From: Paludibacter sp.
GTDB taxonomy: Bacteria; Bacteroidota; Bacteroidia; Bacteroidales; Paludibacteraceae
Assembly (NCBI GenBank): GCA_010365115.1
Contig: JAAFGX010000011.1
Coordinates: forward strand, 1 to 64,000
Direction of reading: 5' to 3'
DNA: 64,000 nucleotides
In this document: positions 26,274 to 35,295 of the stretch, piece by piece
Numbering within the stretch: position 1 is the first letter of the stretch
Layout: each line of letters begins with the position of its first letter
Notes under the pieces: generated by a model
Told to the model about the DNA's origin: nothing
Seen by the model: the letters and a program-made list of their open reading frames with translations, nothing else
The model's database searches: none
Program-made: the position numbers and the translations under genes

Positions 26274-28016
26274 TTATTCTTCAATTTTAATATTGGAAGA
26301 ATTAGTAATCATAAATGGCTTCAAATCTACATTTTTCATCCAATCACTCAATACATAATCATTATTTTTCTCAATTGTATTATTTCTAAACGTTAAATTA
26401 TCGACTGAATACATACTTAAAATACAAGGATTGAAAACCCGAAATTTATTGTTCTCAATTAAGATATTCCGATTGTATCTGCTTTCGGCTCTTTTGCTTT
26501 CTTCGATACCCGAATTTACCTGAATCACTCCTAATCCTAACATAAAGCTATAATTACAATTATCAAAAACGTTATTTCTTATCGTTAAATCACGAACGCC
26601 CGATTGCTCGAACCAGAATCTACCATCTCCTTCTAAGTTAATGGCAGCACAATGTGTATGAAAATAACAATCTTCCACTACAATTTTACCGCGTGAACCT
26701 AATAAAAATCCTCTCGCCCTATTTTTTTGAAGTGTGCAATTTTTGATGTGAACATCTGGATATTCTTGTGTAGAAGCAACCACATCGCCCACTTTTACTT
26801 TTGGTGAAATGGGTTGTTCGAAAGTTACACGCGTATATTCTTTATTGATACGAACCGATTTTTTTACCTTATTCTCTTGGTAAGGTATTAGGCTTTCGGC
26901 TTCCGTAATTTCTACTTTTGTACCAGCAAACAGAAAATCATAACCAAATTGCTGATAATGAATAAGTTTTACAAGTGCCTCATTGGGAGAGATTAATTCA
27001 ATAATCTTTACATATATGCCATGAATATTGGTGGCATCGTCCATCATACTTTCAAATTTGCAATTTTTCAAGCTAATTTCGCCGCCACAACCAATAAAAT
27101 GAGTAGCATCGGCCACCAAGCTCAACATTCTACCTTTGGGCGCTATTACATTAAAATTATCCAGATATATATTTCTGCTGCGCTGCCCCACCACGCCCAT
27201 ACCTCCAGCATGTAATATATCGACGTTGTTCACATAAATATTTTCACTATCAGTAATCGTAATGGCCGAATTTATTCTGTCGCTTGCATTGAAAACCATA
27301 ATATTACCAACGTTTCCTTTTAATCGTGGATAAAAAATGCGAACTATACCTGGACTAAGTTCTTTAACCACCATATTTTGGACATTGAGATAATCGCCAG
27401 CAAAAGGATGCGGCTCTCGTTTATTAATATCGAATTCGAGTAAATGCCAAAATGGGTAAATAACTCGTTTGGGTTCACCAGCATTGTCTTTGCCAATAAT
27501 CTTATCGCCCGTGAAAGTGAGTTTGTTATTTTGAACAATGTATGGATAATCCTTTGAAAATTGGATGTCCAAACTATCAGTATAAGCACCAACAATAGTT
27601 CCTTCGGAATGGAATGTACGTTTGTAATCAATGCTAAGATTGCCAATGCGGATATTGGTGGATTTATCGCATAAAAATGGAGTTACGAAACCATCAAATA
27701 TAAAAGCTGAACCTTGACCATCGACTTCGAAGTTTTTCATTCCTGTCAAATTAAAGACAATGCGTTTCAAGCCTTCATCGTTATTGCTGGTAAATAGGTA
27801 TTTCTCCTCAGCAAATTCTGGTGTAAAATGATACGTTCCTTTTTCAAAAACCAATTTGGTTGCTTTTGAAGCTTTACACTTTTTTATGGCCTCCACGATG
27901 TATGGAGTTGCATCGATTCCACTTGGAAGGAGTTTTACATTAACTGTTTTTGCTTCAGCAAAAATAGTTAATAATACAAGCGCAATGCAGGTGACAATGA
28001 GGGGTCTTTTGTTCAT
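26274..28016 (-). CDS. GH110-like secreted beta-helix enzyme (alpha-galactosidase family)
   Basis: This 580-residue protein has a signal peptide (about 1-22) and a right-handed parallel beta-helix with many N-x-F/I-x-N turns. Its overall length, the N-terminal IDATPYIVEAIKKCK and especially MMDDATNIHGIY (D326, D327) resemble GH110 alpha-1,3-galactosidases of Bacteroides. If this is right, it removes alpha-linked galactose from the glycan. I am confident of the beta-helix and fairly confident of the GH110 relation, but substrate may differ. It is the first gene after site C and shares a unit with rhamnose mutarotase. Confidence 0.72.
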   Translation of the reverse strand: MNKRPLIVTCIALVLLTIFAEAKTVNVKLLPSGIDATPYIVEAIKKCKASKATKLVFEKGTYHFTPEFAEEKYLFTSNNDEGLKRIVFNLTGMKNFEVDGQGSAFIFDGFVTPFLCDKSTNIRIGNLSIDYKRTFHSEGTIVGAYTDSLDIQFSKDYPYIVQNNKLTFTGDKIIGKDNAGEPKRVIYPFWHLLEFDINKREPHPFAGDYLNVQNMVVKELSPGIVRIFYPRLKGNVGNIMVFNASDRINSAITITDSENIYVNNVDILHAGGMGVVGQRSRNIYLDNFNVIAPKGRMLSLVADATHFIGCGGEISLKNCKFESMMDDATNIHGIYVKIIELISPNEALVKLIHYQQFGYDFLFAGTKVEITEAESLIPYQENKVKKSVRINKEYTRVTFEQPISPKVKVGDVVASTQEYPDVHIKNCTLQKNRARGFLLGSRGKIVVEDCYFHTHCAAINLEGDGRFWFEQSGVRDLTIRNNVFDNCNYSFMLGLGVIQVNSGIEESKRAESRYNRNILIENNKFRVFNPCILSMYSVDNLTFRNNTIEKNNDYVLSDWMKNVDLKPFMITNSSNIKIEE

Positions 28017-28051
28017 AATGTTTTTCTGTTGAATTAAATAAAATCACGAAA

Positions 28052-28119
28052 CAAAGATATTCAGAGGGTGTGGATATTAAAATTGCAGGTGTATCATTCT
28101 ATATGTTTTTTTGTAACAT
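28052..28119 (-). promoter_or_regulatory. locus operator and promoter, site C
   Basis: Minus strand: ATGTTAC (28113-28119), ATGATAC (28091-28097, 22 bp away), a 31-bp gap, and the -7 box TATCTTTG (28052-28059). The start codon is about 35 bp downstream. It drives the GH110-like and mutarotase genes. Confidence 0.74.
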
Positions 28120-28453
28120 CCCGCCGATTTCAAATTTAAGACCTAAAAAACTACTAATTTCAGTAAAACTACTGATAATGATAACACCAATTATCGTTTA
28201 GAGATGAAGGATTAGGTAAATTTGGGAGATTGTATACAAAAACCTCAGTTTCGGTGTAGTTTTTAAATACATATCGAATATCAATAAGGTTTTTAAACTT
28301 GGTTTTATGTTGAATCGATATACTATCACCTACCATTGAAGCGATTCTCAGTTGTGAATGCAAAAAAGAAGAAGAACAGTAGATAAAAAGTGATTAACAT
28401 TCATAATCAGAAATTAAAATGCTGTAGAAATGCACATTGTGTTTTTGCAAACT
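28120..28453. other. intergenic, no convincing gene
   Basis: This lies between site C and the terminator of the 28510 gene. A 64-codon minus-strand frame (28169-28363) has no recognisable domain, no signal peptide and no promoter of its own, so I do not call it. Nothing else stands out. Confidence 0.5.
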
Positions 28454-28491
28454 AAAAAGGGTAACAAATTCATTTTGAATCTATTACCCTT
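28454..28491 (-). terminator. terminator downstream of the 600-residue secreted protein gene
   Basis: On the minus strand AAGGGTAA pairs with TTACCCTT, with a further ATTC/GAAT inner stem, and is followed by TTTTT. It starts about 20 bp after the stop at 28510. Confidence 0.8.
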
Positions 28492-28509
28492 ATAATTAGA
28501 TGAAAATAA

Positions 28510-30312
28510 TTAGTTTTTAATTATCGACTTAACTATTTTTCCATTCTCTCCATGTATAATTACCATATAAGTTCCAGCTTGTTGATTGGTCAAATCAAGT
28601 TTTTGGTTCTTGCTTCCAATAACTCCACTAGTAACAAATTGTCCTAGCAAATTGGTTACTCGATATTCCTTACCAACAGCATCCGATGAAATAGTAAAAT
28701 CACCTTTGCTAGGATTTGGATAGACACTTAATGAAGATTGAGTAGGTTGATTGAGACCTGTTGTTACACTAAAATTGGCAACCAACGTTCTTGCTGCAGT
28801 GGCTGAGAAAGTATAAGTTGCAGAAGTAGAAACTTCAACACCACCCTCTGTCCAGTTTACAAATTGATTTCCACCTGTTGCAGTTGCTACTAAAGTTACA
28901 TCGGATGTTTTATCGTAAGTTCCAGCTCCGGTAACCGTTCCTTTTAATTCATCAATAGAAGTTGCAGCAATCGCATACGAATAGTTTGGAAAATAACTTT
29001 TTGCAACAGCACCTTTTTTAGCGATAACATTTTTGAATTTAAAGCCGGTTGCAAATGGAGCAACCATCACAAAAGTATTGGCAAGAACCGTTACATCAGC
29101 CTGATAAGTAGTAGGACAAACAAACGTTCCGAATTTCAAAGAAATAAGTCCCGTTGCACTAATATTTATTTCGTTATTTGCAATTAGACCACCTGCGCCT
29201 AAAACAGTTGTATAATCACCACCAGAACCCAACCAAGTCATACCGCTATAATCGAAGTTTTTCAATGCTCTAACTCCAAATTCAGTATATTCAATAACTA
29301 TCCCTAGTCCACCCCACGTGGCATTAGATCCAAGTATAATAATTGTGCTTTTTCCCGAACCAGGAGCTGGCATTGTAGCATCAAACTTAATGCTCATATC
29401 AGCATAGGGAGCACCTATTGAACCAAGTGTTGTAGCACAGGCAGTTCCTGCAAAAATACTTCCTCCAAAATTCAAACTCTCATCGGAACCATCATAATAC
29501 CAACCGTTAATAGCAGGTGGTGTTGTTCCCTGACCTGCTTGTGGCCACCAATCGCCTTGCATGGCTATAGGTGTGATAGGCATACTATATGTAAAATACT
29601 CCTTTGTTCCACCAGATACGTTTTGAGTAGAAGCATCTGAAGCAACAATTGTTCCTGCTTCCTTAACCACCACTACATTTTTAAGCTTGAAACCAGTAAA
29701 ACTAGTGCAAATTAATGCAGGGCTTCCAGCTGGTGCAGTTGCAACCAATACACTTAATCCACTTGCTCCTGGATAATTAGCTGGGCATTGATAACCATTA
29801 ATAGTTACAGTTATTGTACCATCGGCGGTAACTTTAATTATGAATGAATTATATGCACCTGCAATTACTTTGCTTGCATAAGTTGCATCGTCCGTCGATA
29901 ATTTTACTGGTGTACCCATATTAGTACGAGCTTGCACAGTAGTATTACTTACTTGTACCATAACACCTTTATTTCCACTATAAATCAATGCAGGATCAGC
30001 ACTACCTTTAGCACGAAGAACAACACTTGTCCAATCAGTACCCACGCTCGAAATATAGGCATCAAATGAAAGGGTTAAACCAGCATAGCAATTCCAGTTT
30101 GGAACAGTTGCGCCATTTGAAGTCAGACCACCAAAAGTTGTCGCAATATATGCTGGTGCAGCTGGAGTTGCGGTTCCCGTAAAACTTAACTCATGTGTCG
30201 CTGCGTCTGATGACCAACCAGTAACCACTTTTGTCCAGTCAGTTTCCGGATCAATTGCCATCATCGAAACACTCAGTGCCAAAGCAAAGATAGAGAGAAT
30301 AATTTTTTTCAT
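28510..30312 (-). CDS. type IX-secreted protein with two NGYVC-type modules and an InlB-like repeat
   Basis: This 600-residue protein has a signal peptide (about 1-19). Two related beta-rich modules (about 20-220 and 245-445) belong to the same undescribed family as the 303-residue neighbour and the N-terminus of the protein at 36935. A divergent InlB-like repeat follows (TVTGAGTYDKTSDVTLVA ... FVNWTEGG, about 450-515), then a C-terminal type IX sorting domain (YPNPSKGDF ... GTYMVIIHG ... IVKSIIKN). No catalytic motif is visible, so glycan binding or a structural surface role is likelier than hydrolysis. It has no shared operator of its own and may be reached by read-through from the 31330 unit. 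Confidence 0.72.
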   Translation of the reverse strand: MKKIILSIFALALSVSMMAIDPETDWTKVVTGWSSDAATHELSFTGTATPAAPAYIATTFGGLTSNGATVPNWNCYAGLTLSFDAYISSVGTDWTSVVLRAKGSADPALIYSGNKGVMVQVSNTTVQARTNMGTPVKLSTDDATYASKVIAGAYNSFIIKVTADGTITVTINGYQCPANYPGASGLSVLVATAPAGSPALICTSFTGFKLKNVVVVKEAGTIVASDASTQNVSGGTKEYFTYSMPITPIAMQGDWWPQAGQGTTPPAINGWYYDGSDESLNFGGSIFAGTACATTLGSIGAPYADMSIKFDATMPAPGSGKSTIIILGSNATWGGLGIVIEYTEFGVRALKNFDYSGMTWLGSGGDYTTVLGAGGLIANNEINISATGLISLKFGTFVCPTTYQADVTVLANTFVMVAPFATGFKFKNVIAKKGAVAKSYFPNYSYAIAATSIDELKGTVTGAGTYDKTSDVTLVATATGGNQFVNWTEGGVEVSTSATYTFSATAARTLVANFSVTTGLNQPTQSSLSVYPNPSKGDFTISSDAVGKEYRVTNLLGQFVTSGVIGSKNQKLDLTNQQAGTYMVIIHGENGKIVKSIIKN

Positions 30313-30348
30313 GAAGAGTAAATTTTAAAGTTAGTATTGTTTATAGAT

Positions 30349-30392
30349 AAAAAAAATGGGTAGAAAAATACGAATATACTTTACTACCCATT
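30349..30392 (-). terminator. terminator downstream of the 303-residue protein gene
   Basis: Arms AATGGGTAG (30355-30363) and CTACCCATT (30384-30392) pair perfectly, and the minus strand continues into a T run. It lies between the 303- and 600-residue protein genes, so the latter depends on partial read-through or its own weak promoter. Confidence 0.8.
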
Positions 30393-30418
30393 CTTAAAAA
30401 TTAGGGTTTTTTTATTAA

Positions 30419-31330
30419 TTAGTTTTTAATAATCGATTTAACGATTTTTCCGTTTTTACCTTGAATTGAGATAAAGTAAGTACCTGCATTTTCGTTTTTC
30501 AAATTCAACAGTTGAGTATTACTATTGATAATACCTTTTTGAATTTCTTGTCCCAAAACGTTTGTAATCTGATAGCTTTGTCCAACAGACTCATTGCTAA
30601 GTGTAACACTTCCTTTGGTTGGATTTGGATATACACGGGTATTTTCCTGTGAAACTTGATCAACACCTGCAGCAGGATCTGAAAAATACTTATTAGTCAC
30701 ATCGCCTTTTGTAATTGAAAGGTTCTTCATTTTCCAGTTTGTAAATCCATTTGTCCAAACCGAATAGTATGTTGCTATGGCAGTAGGTTTTAACGTAGCT
30801 AATGGAGCTTGATAGGGCACATCACAAACATATCCATTTACTTTACACGAGATTAATCCTGTAGCACTTACATTAACTTCAATAGTGTTATAACCATTTT
30901 TTACTATTGCTGCCTGATAAGTAGAAGGCGTGGTAATCAGCCATTTGGTAACTTCAGGAGCATACGAAAAATCGACTGTTGCCTGACAAAGCCATTGATT
31001 AAACTCAAGGATTACACCTTTGCCACCCCAAGTACCATCATAGCCCAAAAGAAATTGCGTGTTGGTTGGTTGGTCAAAAATAAAAGCGTCAAACTTGATA
31101 TCGACTCCGGTAAAATCGTTACCACCAATTCCATCAGACACCAAACCTTCGAAAGTGGTGGCAATTGCCGCATTAGGAGCGGGAGCAATGACTCCGGTAA
31201 AAACCAATTCAAATTGTTCATTTACGCTCCATTGAGCATCTTGTCCAAATTGTGGAAAGAATCCATCAACTTGAGCATTTACTGTCATAACCAATGACAA
31301 TACTAGGATTGAGAGACTAATTTTTTTCAT
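30419..31330 (-). CDS. small type IX-secreted protein with one NGYVC-type module
   Basis: This 303-residue protein has a signal peptide (about 1-19), one beta-rich module of about 190 residues (FFPQFGQDAQWSVN ... ATTFEGLVS ... NGYVCDVPYQAP ... KNLSITKG) and a C-terminal type IX sorting domain (YPNPTKGSV ... GTYFISIQG ... IVKSIIKN). The module recurs twice in the 600-residue neighbour and once in the 900-residue beta-helix protein. It has no visible active site. It is preceded by site D and followed by a terminator, so it may be strongly expressed by itself. I do not recognise a named family. Confidence 0.72.
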   Translation of the reverse strand: MKKISLSILVLSLVMTVNAQVDGFFPQFGQDAQWSVNEQFELVFTGVIAPAPNAAIATTFEGLVSDGIGGNDFTGVDIKFDAFIFDQPTNTQFLLGYDGTWGGKGVILEFNQWLCQATVDFSYAPEVTKWLITTPSTYQAAIVKNGYNTIEVNVSATGLISCKVNGYVCDVPYQAPLATLKPTAIATYYSVWTNGFTNWKMKNLSITKGDVTNKYFSDPAAGVDQVSQENTRVYPNPTKGSVTLSNESVGQSYQITNVLGQEIQKGIINSNTQLLNLKNENAGTYFISIQGKNGKIVKSIIKN

Positions 31331-31448
31331 AACTGTAATTTTTTAAAGTGTAAAAATTTAATTCATATTAATATTGATTTAATGAAAGGAATTTATTTGT
31401 AATCAATTAAAATTGTATTTACAGAGTATTGTTCCTTTTTTATGATGT

Positions 31449-31515
31449 CAAAATTACAACATTTCATTTTTTTCTTATTATACGCACGTATCATTTGTAA
31501 CTCTTTTTGTAACAT
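31449..31515 (-). promoter_or_regulatory. locus operator and promoter, site D
   Basis: Minus strand: ATGTTAC (31509-31515), ATGATAC (31488-31494, 21 bp away), a 31-bp gap, then the -7 box TAATTTTG (31449-31456). It drives the 303-residue secreted protein gene with a leader of about 110 bp. Confidence 0.7.
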
Positions 31516-31551
31516 AAAAAAAATAGCATTATTATAATGCTATTTTTTTTT
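31516..31551. terminator. bidirectional hairpin terminator
   Basis: A nearly perfect palindrome: a 16-bp stem around ATAGCATTAT with a single-base loop, flanked by runs of A and T, so it can terminate in either direction. It lies about 150 bp after the BACON-LRR gene and abuts the distal heptamer of site D. Confidence 0.8.
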
Positions 31552-31699
31552 AAAATGATCATTTATAAACCCAATAAATGAGATTTCATCTTGAATTTCA
31601 TAGCACCATGCTTGTTAATTTGATGGGATATTTAGTATACATAACACGTTGGGTTTATGATTCATTCCTTCAAGAATAAGTTATGAATTATAGAAAAAG

Positions 31700-32908
31700 C
31701 TATCTTTCCAAATAATATTTTTTTTCTGGTAAAGGATAAATTTGAATTTTTGGTTCTAGAGATGTTACTCTAAAATATTTTGTTGGATATTTTGAAGAAT
31801 TCACAGCACTCAACGTTGTATTATTTTGTTGAGGCAACACAAAATCTTTCCATTCTAACCAGTGAGTATTATTCAACAAATCGGCAGGAATAGAACCTGT
31901 AAGTTTGTTTTGTTGTAAATATAATTTCAATAAAGAATTTATACTGCCAATGCCCGCAGGAATTTCGCCGGTTAGTTGATTATAGTCTAATGCTAATGAT
32001 TCCAATTTTGAAAATGAAGCTATATAAGCAGGTATTGTACCGCTCAACAAATTGCCATATAAATAAAAATATCTGAGTTTCGTCAACGTACTCCATTCAG
32101 CTGGTATAGAACCAGTTAAATCATTTAATCCCAGATCAAAAACCATTAACCCAGTCAAATCTTTAATTTGTAATGGCAACGCTCCCGATAAGTTATTCTG
32201 ACCAAAACTAATATATGCCAAGGAAATTGGTAATGTTGGAATTACGCCGGTCAATTTATTATTCTTCAAATCAATTACTATCAATTTATTTAAAGTTACC
32301 AACGAAGGTATCGAATTGGTAAGATTGTTGCCTGATAAATCAAGGTAAAGCAATTCTGTAAGGTTCTTAATCGAATCGGAAAAAGCTCCAGTAATGAATC
32401 CGGCAGAAGGTACATTCAATTCAGTAACCCGACGCACGCCATCTATCATTTCAACTTTTACTCCGCTCCAACTATTCATCGACACGGTCTTATCCCATTT
32501 CGTTTCGCCAGTATTTAAGGCTATCAAAGCCATACTATCGCGTTTAGTTTTTGTATAAACCGGAGCTTCCGCAGCTGCTTGCGTCACAGAAACAAATGCC
32601 GTTTTTGTACCTGCCGTTACCGTTATCTTTGCTTTTCGGGATATGGTTAATTCGTTTTTTGAAACAACAATAGTGATATTTTTCTTAGAAATATCGGAAC
32701 TTACAGCACACCAATCTGCATCAGAAAGAGCTGTAAAATCACTCACAGTGGTTGTTACATTTACTTGATATGTATTGGCATCGGCAGATGCAATAATGGA
32801 AGCAACAGAGAGTGAAAGACTGTCTTCTGGTTCGGGTTGTTTACAGCTTACGGCAAGTAAAACGATTGACAACATCAAAAAAAGTCTATAGATATATTTA
32901 TTTTTCAT
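31700..32908 (-). CDS. surface lipoprotein with BACON domain and leucine-rich repeats
   Basis: This 402-residue lipoprotein has a lipobox ending at C22 (LLAVSC). Residues about 30-115 form a BACON domain (FTALSDADWCAVS ... ITVTAGTKTAFVSVTQAA), a carbohydrate- or mucin-associated beta-sandwich of Bacteroidota. Residues about 165-370 are leucine-rich repeats of the plant/bacterial LxxLDLxxNxLTGxIP type. It probably sits on the cell surface and binds glycan or protein. It follows the beta-helix gene at 32932 by 23 bp in the unit from site E. Confidence 0.82.
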   Translation of the reverse strand: MKNKYIYRLFLMLSIVLLAVSCKQPEPEDSLSLSVASIIASADANTYQVNVTTTVSDFTALSDADWCAVSSDISKKNITIVVSKNELTISRKAKITVTAGTKTAFVSVTQAAAEAPVYTKTKRDSMALIALNTGETKWDKTVSMNSWSGVKVEMIDGVRRVTELNVPSAGFITGAFSDSIKNLTELLYLDLSGNNLTNSIPSLVTLNKLIVIDLKNNKLTGVIPTLPISLAYISFGQNNLSGALPLQIKDLTGLMVFDLGLNDLTGSIPAEWSTLTKLRYFYLYGNLLSGTIPAYIASFSKLESLALDYNQLTGEIPAGIGSINSLLKLYLQQNKLTGSIPADLLNNTHWLEWKDFVLPQQNNTTLSAVNSSKYPTKYFRVTSLEPKIQIYPLPEKKYYLER

Positions 32909-32931
32909 TTACAAATAGATTTAGTGCTCAA

Positions 32932-35085
32932 TTATTTTTTTATAACTTTTTTAGTAAAGGTATTTTTTAATCCAACCATTCTTACAAATAATGTCCCTTG
33001 TGGTAAATCGCTAAAATCGAGCGTGAATTCTTTACCGGATTGAGAACTTTGTTTTAATACTTTTCCATCAATCGATGTTACAGTCACCTGATAAACGTCT
33101 TCATTTGCAACGGCATTATTTAAGTTGCTTTCAACATCAGTATTTACAAACGAGAATTTAGCTTGAGAAATAACGGGATTTGGAGCAACAATAACATGTG
33201 TACGACCTACAGCATCCAATTTTTCGGGAACTGGTTTAAATGCCAAATTAACTCTTGCCATGGAAGATTCACCGGCTAGATTCTTGACTTTAAAATAAAT
33301 GGTTTTAAGCCCTACGGTTGATGATAATTGAAAAGGAACGTTTACATTATAGAGTACCCAATCAGCGTTTGAAAAATCATTTTTTTCACTTATTTTATAA
33401 TAAGCAGGTGCTCCTTTTGTCACATTGCTGGCAAGTTGAACTGCTGTTTTATCGGTGAGCAAGTTACCATCATTTACAGTTAATGTATTTATTACCGGAA
33501 TAGCTACAACACTGCCGATAGCTTTATAGGTATACGGATTTCCCATAAAACTCACGGTTACAGGCTGTGCAGAATCATCCAAATAATACACTTCATTGTC
33601 GGTGGCAGTTACATACGTACGGGTAGGATCAATTAAACCAACATCTTTATTTTCTTTGTTTTTCTTAGGTAAAAAACTAATATTATTATTAACTCTGACA
33701 TTTGTATGTCCATCTTCCTTACGTGAGAAATAAAAATCCCAAACAGAAGTGCTACTTTTGATGTTACCGGCAAATATGTTTTTTTGTATCACAATTTTCG
33801 AACAACCACCAAAAGCACCGCCATCCATCATTAATATGGCATGTCCATCATTATTGAAAAACTTAGAATTCTGAATTGTCACTTGATAGACGTTTGTTTC
33901 AAAATCGAAACCACAACCATCAGGATTGCCTTGATTTAAAATATTGGAGAACTCACATTCGTTAAATAAAAAATTTTGACAATTCGAGAGAATCACTCCA
34001 GTTGTTCCATTTGGCCAGGTTCTGCCGGGTTCTGCCGAACCTCGGGTCACCGCCATATTTTGGATCAGTCCCCAACCATCAGCATCGGGTTGCATCACTC
34101 CATCGGCATTGGGAATTGCGCCCCCGTTTACACCATCAAAAGCAATGGCACCATTCACAGCACCTGTAGCTGTACAATTTGTAACACGCACTTTATGAAT
34201 TACTTGTCGCCAAACATTAGAGCCACCACCCGCAACAAAAGGCCAATAAAACACACTCATTATTGAAGCCATACATTCGTTAAATTGGCAATCAGACACT
34301 TCAAATTCAGTTAATACGGTAGTGTGATTACCCGTTACAGTTTGGTTACCGAATGTTGATCCTCCAACAAATATTGCTGCAGGAAAAATATATTCGTTGC
34401 TTCCCCCATTTGAATCACCATAAACCGTTTGCAAATTTCCTTTTACAACTCGCATCTCAGCATTTATTTGAGCATTTTTCTCAGTCATGTTGGCACCTGT
34501 ATTGCAAATTGTCATCACTGTATCGCAATTTATGTTGTTGAAAATAACATTTTGCACTTTAAACCCTGTATTTACAGTACCTGTTACACTTCGATAGTAA
34601 ATTCCCAATCGGGTATTGGCAATTTCTAAGTCTTTAATTTGAATATAACTTATATTTTGAGACTTTGCAGAGCCTGATGTTTTGTCTAAATCACAAATAA
34701 GCAATGCAATATCGTTTCTGGCATTTGTCAACGATATTTTAGGACGAACTTCACCTGAACCATAAGCGCCGACAGAAATCCAGCTTGAAGCTATACCTGA
34801 CCCTCTGATTTCTAAACGTTTATTCCAAACCGAACCACGTTTTAGCATAATCTTAGTACCGGCTGTAAGTAAATTGGCATTAATTTTATCGAAGGATTTT
34901 AAAGGAGCGTCTTCTGTCTTTCCTGAATATGTATCGTTACCATTCACGGCATCAATATAATAAGTACCACTTAAATAACCGGCATAAACTGATTGAAGCG
35001 AGAAAATCAAGAGAAACAAAAACAGTCCGATAAACTTTTGTGTAAAGTTTAAAGGTAGTATTTTAATTTTTTGGATTGAAATCAT
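32932..35085 (-). CDS. type IX-secreted right-handed beta-helix protein (717 aa)
   Basis: An N-terminal signal peptide (about 1-35) is followed by a beta-helix (about 38-520) opening YYIDAVNGNDTYSGK and containing LEIANTRLGIYYRS, NPDGCGFDFETNVYQV and NDGHAILMM. Then come an Ig-like domain (about 530-625) and a type IX sorting domain ending FTKKVIKK. The same core is found in the two following paralogues at 35296 and 36935. Such helices occur in polysaccharide lyases, glycoside hydrolases and esterases; no family-specific catalytic set is clear to me. It is the first gene after site E. Confidence 0.75.
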   Translation of the reverse strand: MISIQKIKILPLNFTQKFIGLFLFLLIFSLQSVYAGYLSGTYYIDAVNGNDTYSGKTEDAPLKSFDKINANLLTAGTKIMLKRGSVWNKRLEIRGSGIASSWISVGAYGSGEVRPKISLTNARNDIALLICDLDKTSGSAKSQNISYIQIKDLEIANTRLGIYYRSVTGTVNTGFKVQNVIFNNINCDTVMTICNTGANMTEKNAQINAEMRVVKGNLQTVYGDSNGGSNEYIFPAAIFVGGSTFGNQTVTGNHTTVLTEFEVSDCQFNECMASIMSVFYWPFVAGGGSNVWRQVIHKVRVTNCTATGAVNGAIAFDGVNGGAIPNADGVMQPDADGWGLIQNMAVTRGSAEPGRTWPNGTTGVILSNCQNFLFNECEFSNILNQGNPDGCGFDFETNVYQVTIQNSKFFNNDGHAILMMDGGAFGGCSKIVIQKNIFAGNIKSSTSVWDFYFSRKEDGHTNVRVNNNISFLPKKNKENKDVGLIDPTRTYVTATDNEVYYLDDSAQPVTVSFMGNPYTYKAIGSVVAIPVINTLTVNDGNLLTDKTAVQLASNVTKGAPAYYKISEKNDFSNADWVLYNVNVPFQLSSTVGLKTIYFKVKNLAGESSMARVNLAFKPVPEKLDAVGRTHVIVAPNPVISQAKFSFVNTDVESNLNNAVANEDVYQVTVTSIDGKVLKQSSQSGKEFTLDFSDLPQGTLFVRMVGLKNTFTKKVIKK

Positions 35086-35117
35086 GGTATTTGAGTTGAC
35101 ATGTAATGTATTTGAAA

Positions 35118-35185
35118 CAAAAGTAAGTTATTTAAGTTGCAGATAAAATTATACATGTATCATTCTGTTTGTCTAATTGTAACAA
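35118..35185 (-). promoter_or_regulatory. locus operator and promoter, site E
   Basis: Minus strand: distal heptamer TTGTTAC (35179-35185, first base deviates), ATGATAC (35157-35163, 22 bp away), a 31-bp gap, then the -7 box TACTTTTG (35118-35125). The start codon follows about 33 bp later. It drives the 717-residue beta-helix protein and the BACON-LRR lipoprotein. Confidence 0.66.
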
Positions 35186-35295
35186 ATTGTTCGTACATCT
35201 TATTACAATGTAAATTTAGGAAATCACTTTCAATACAAAAGATTCATTATTCGTAATCGATAATATTAGTCAAGTTAAAAAATCGTTATTTTCTG

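Noticed and set aside
28169-28363. 64-codon minus-strand frame between site C and the next terminator
   Set aside because: No domain, signal peptide, promoter or ribosome-binding context, and an unusual composition at its end. Could be a random open frame.
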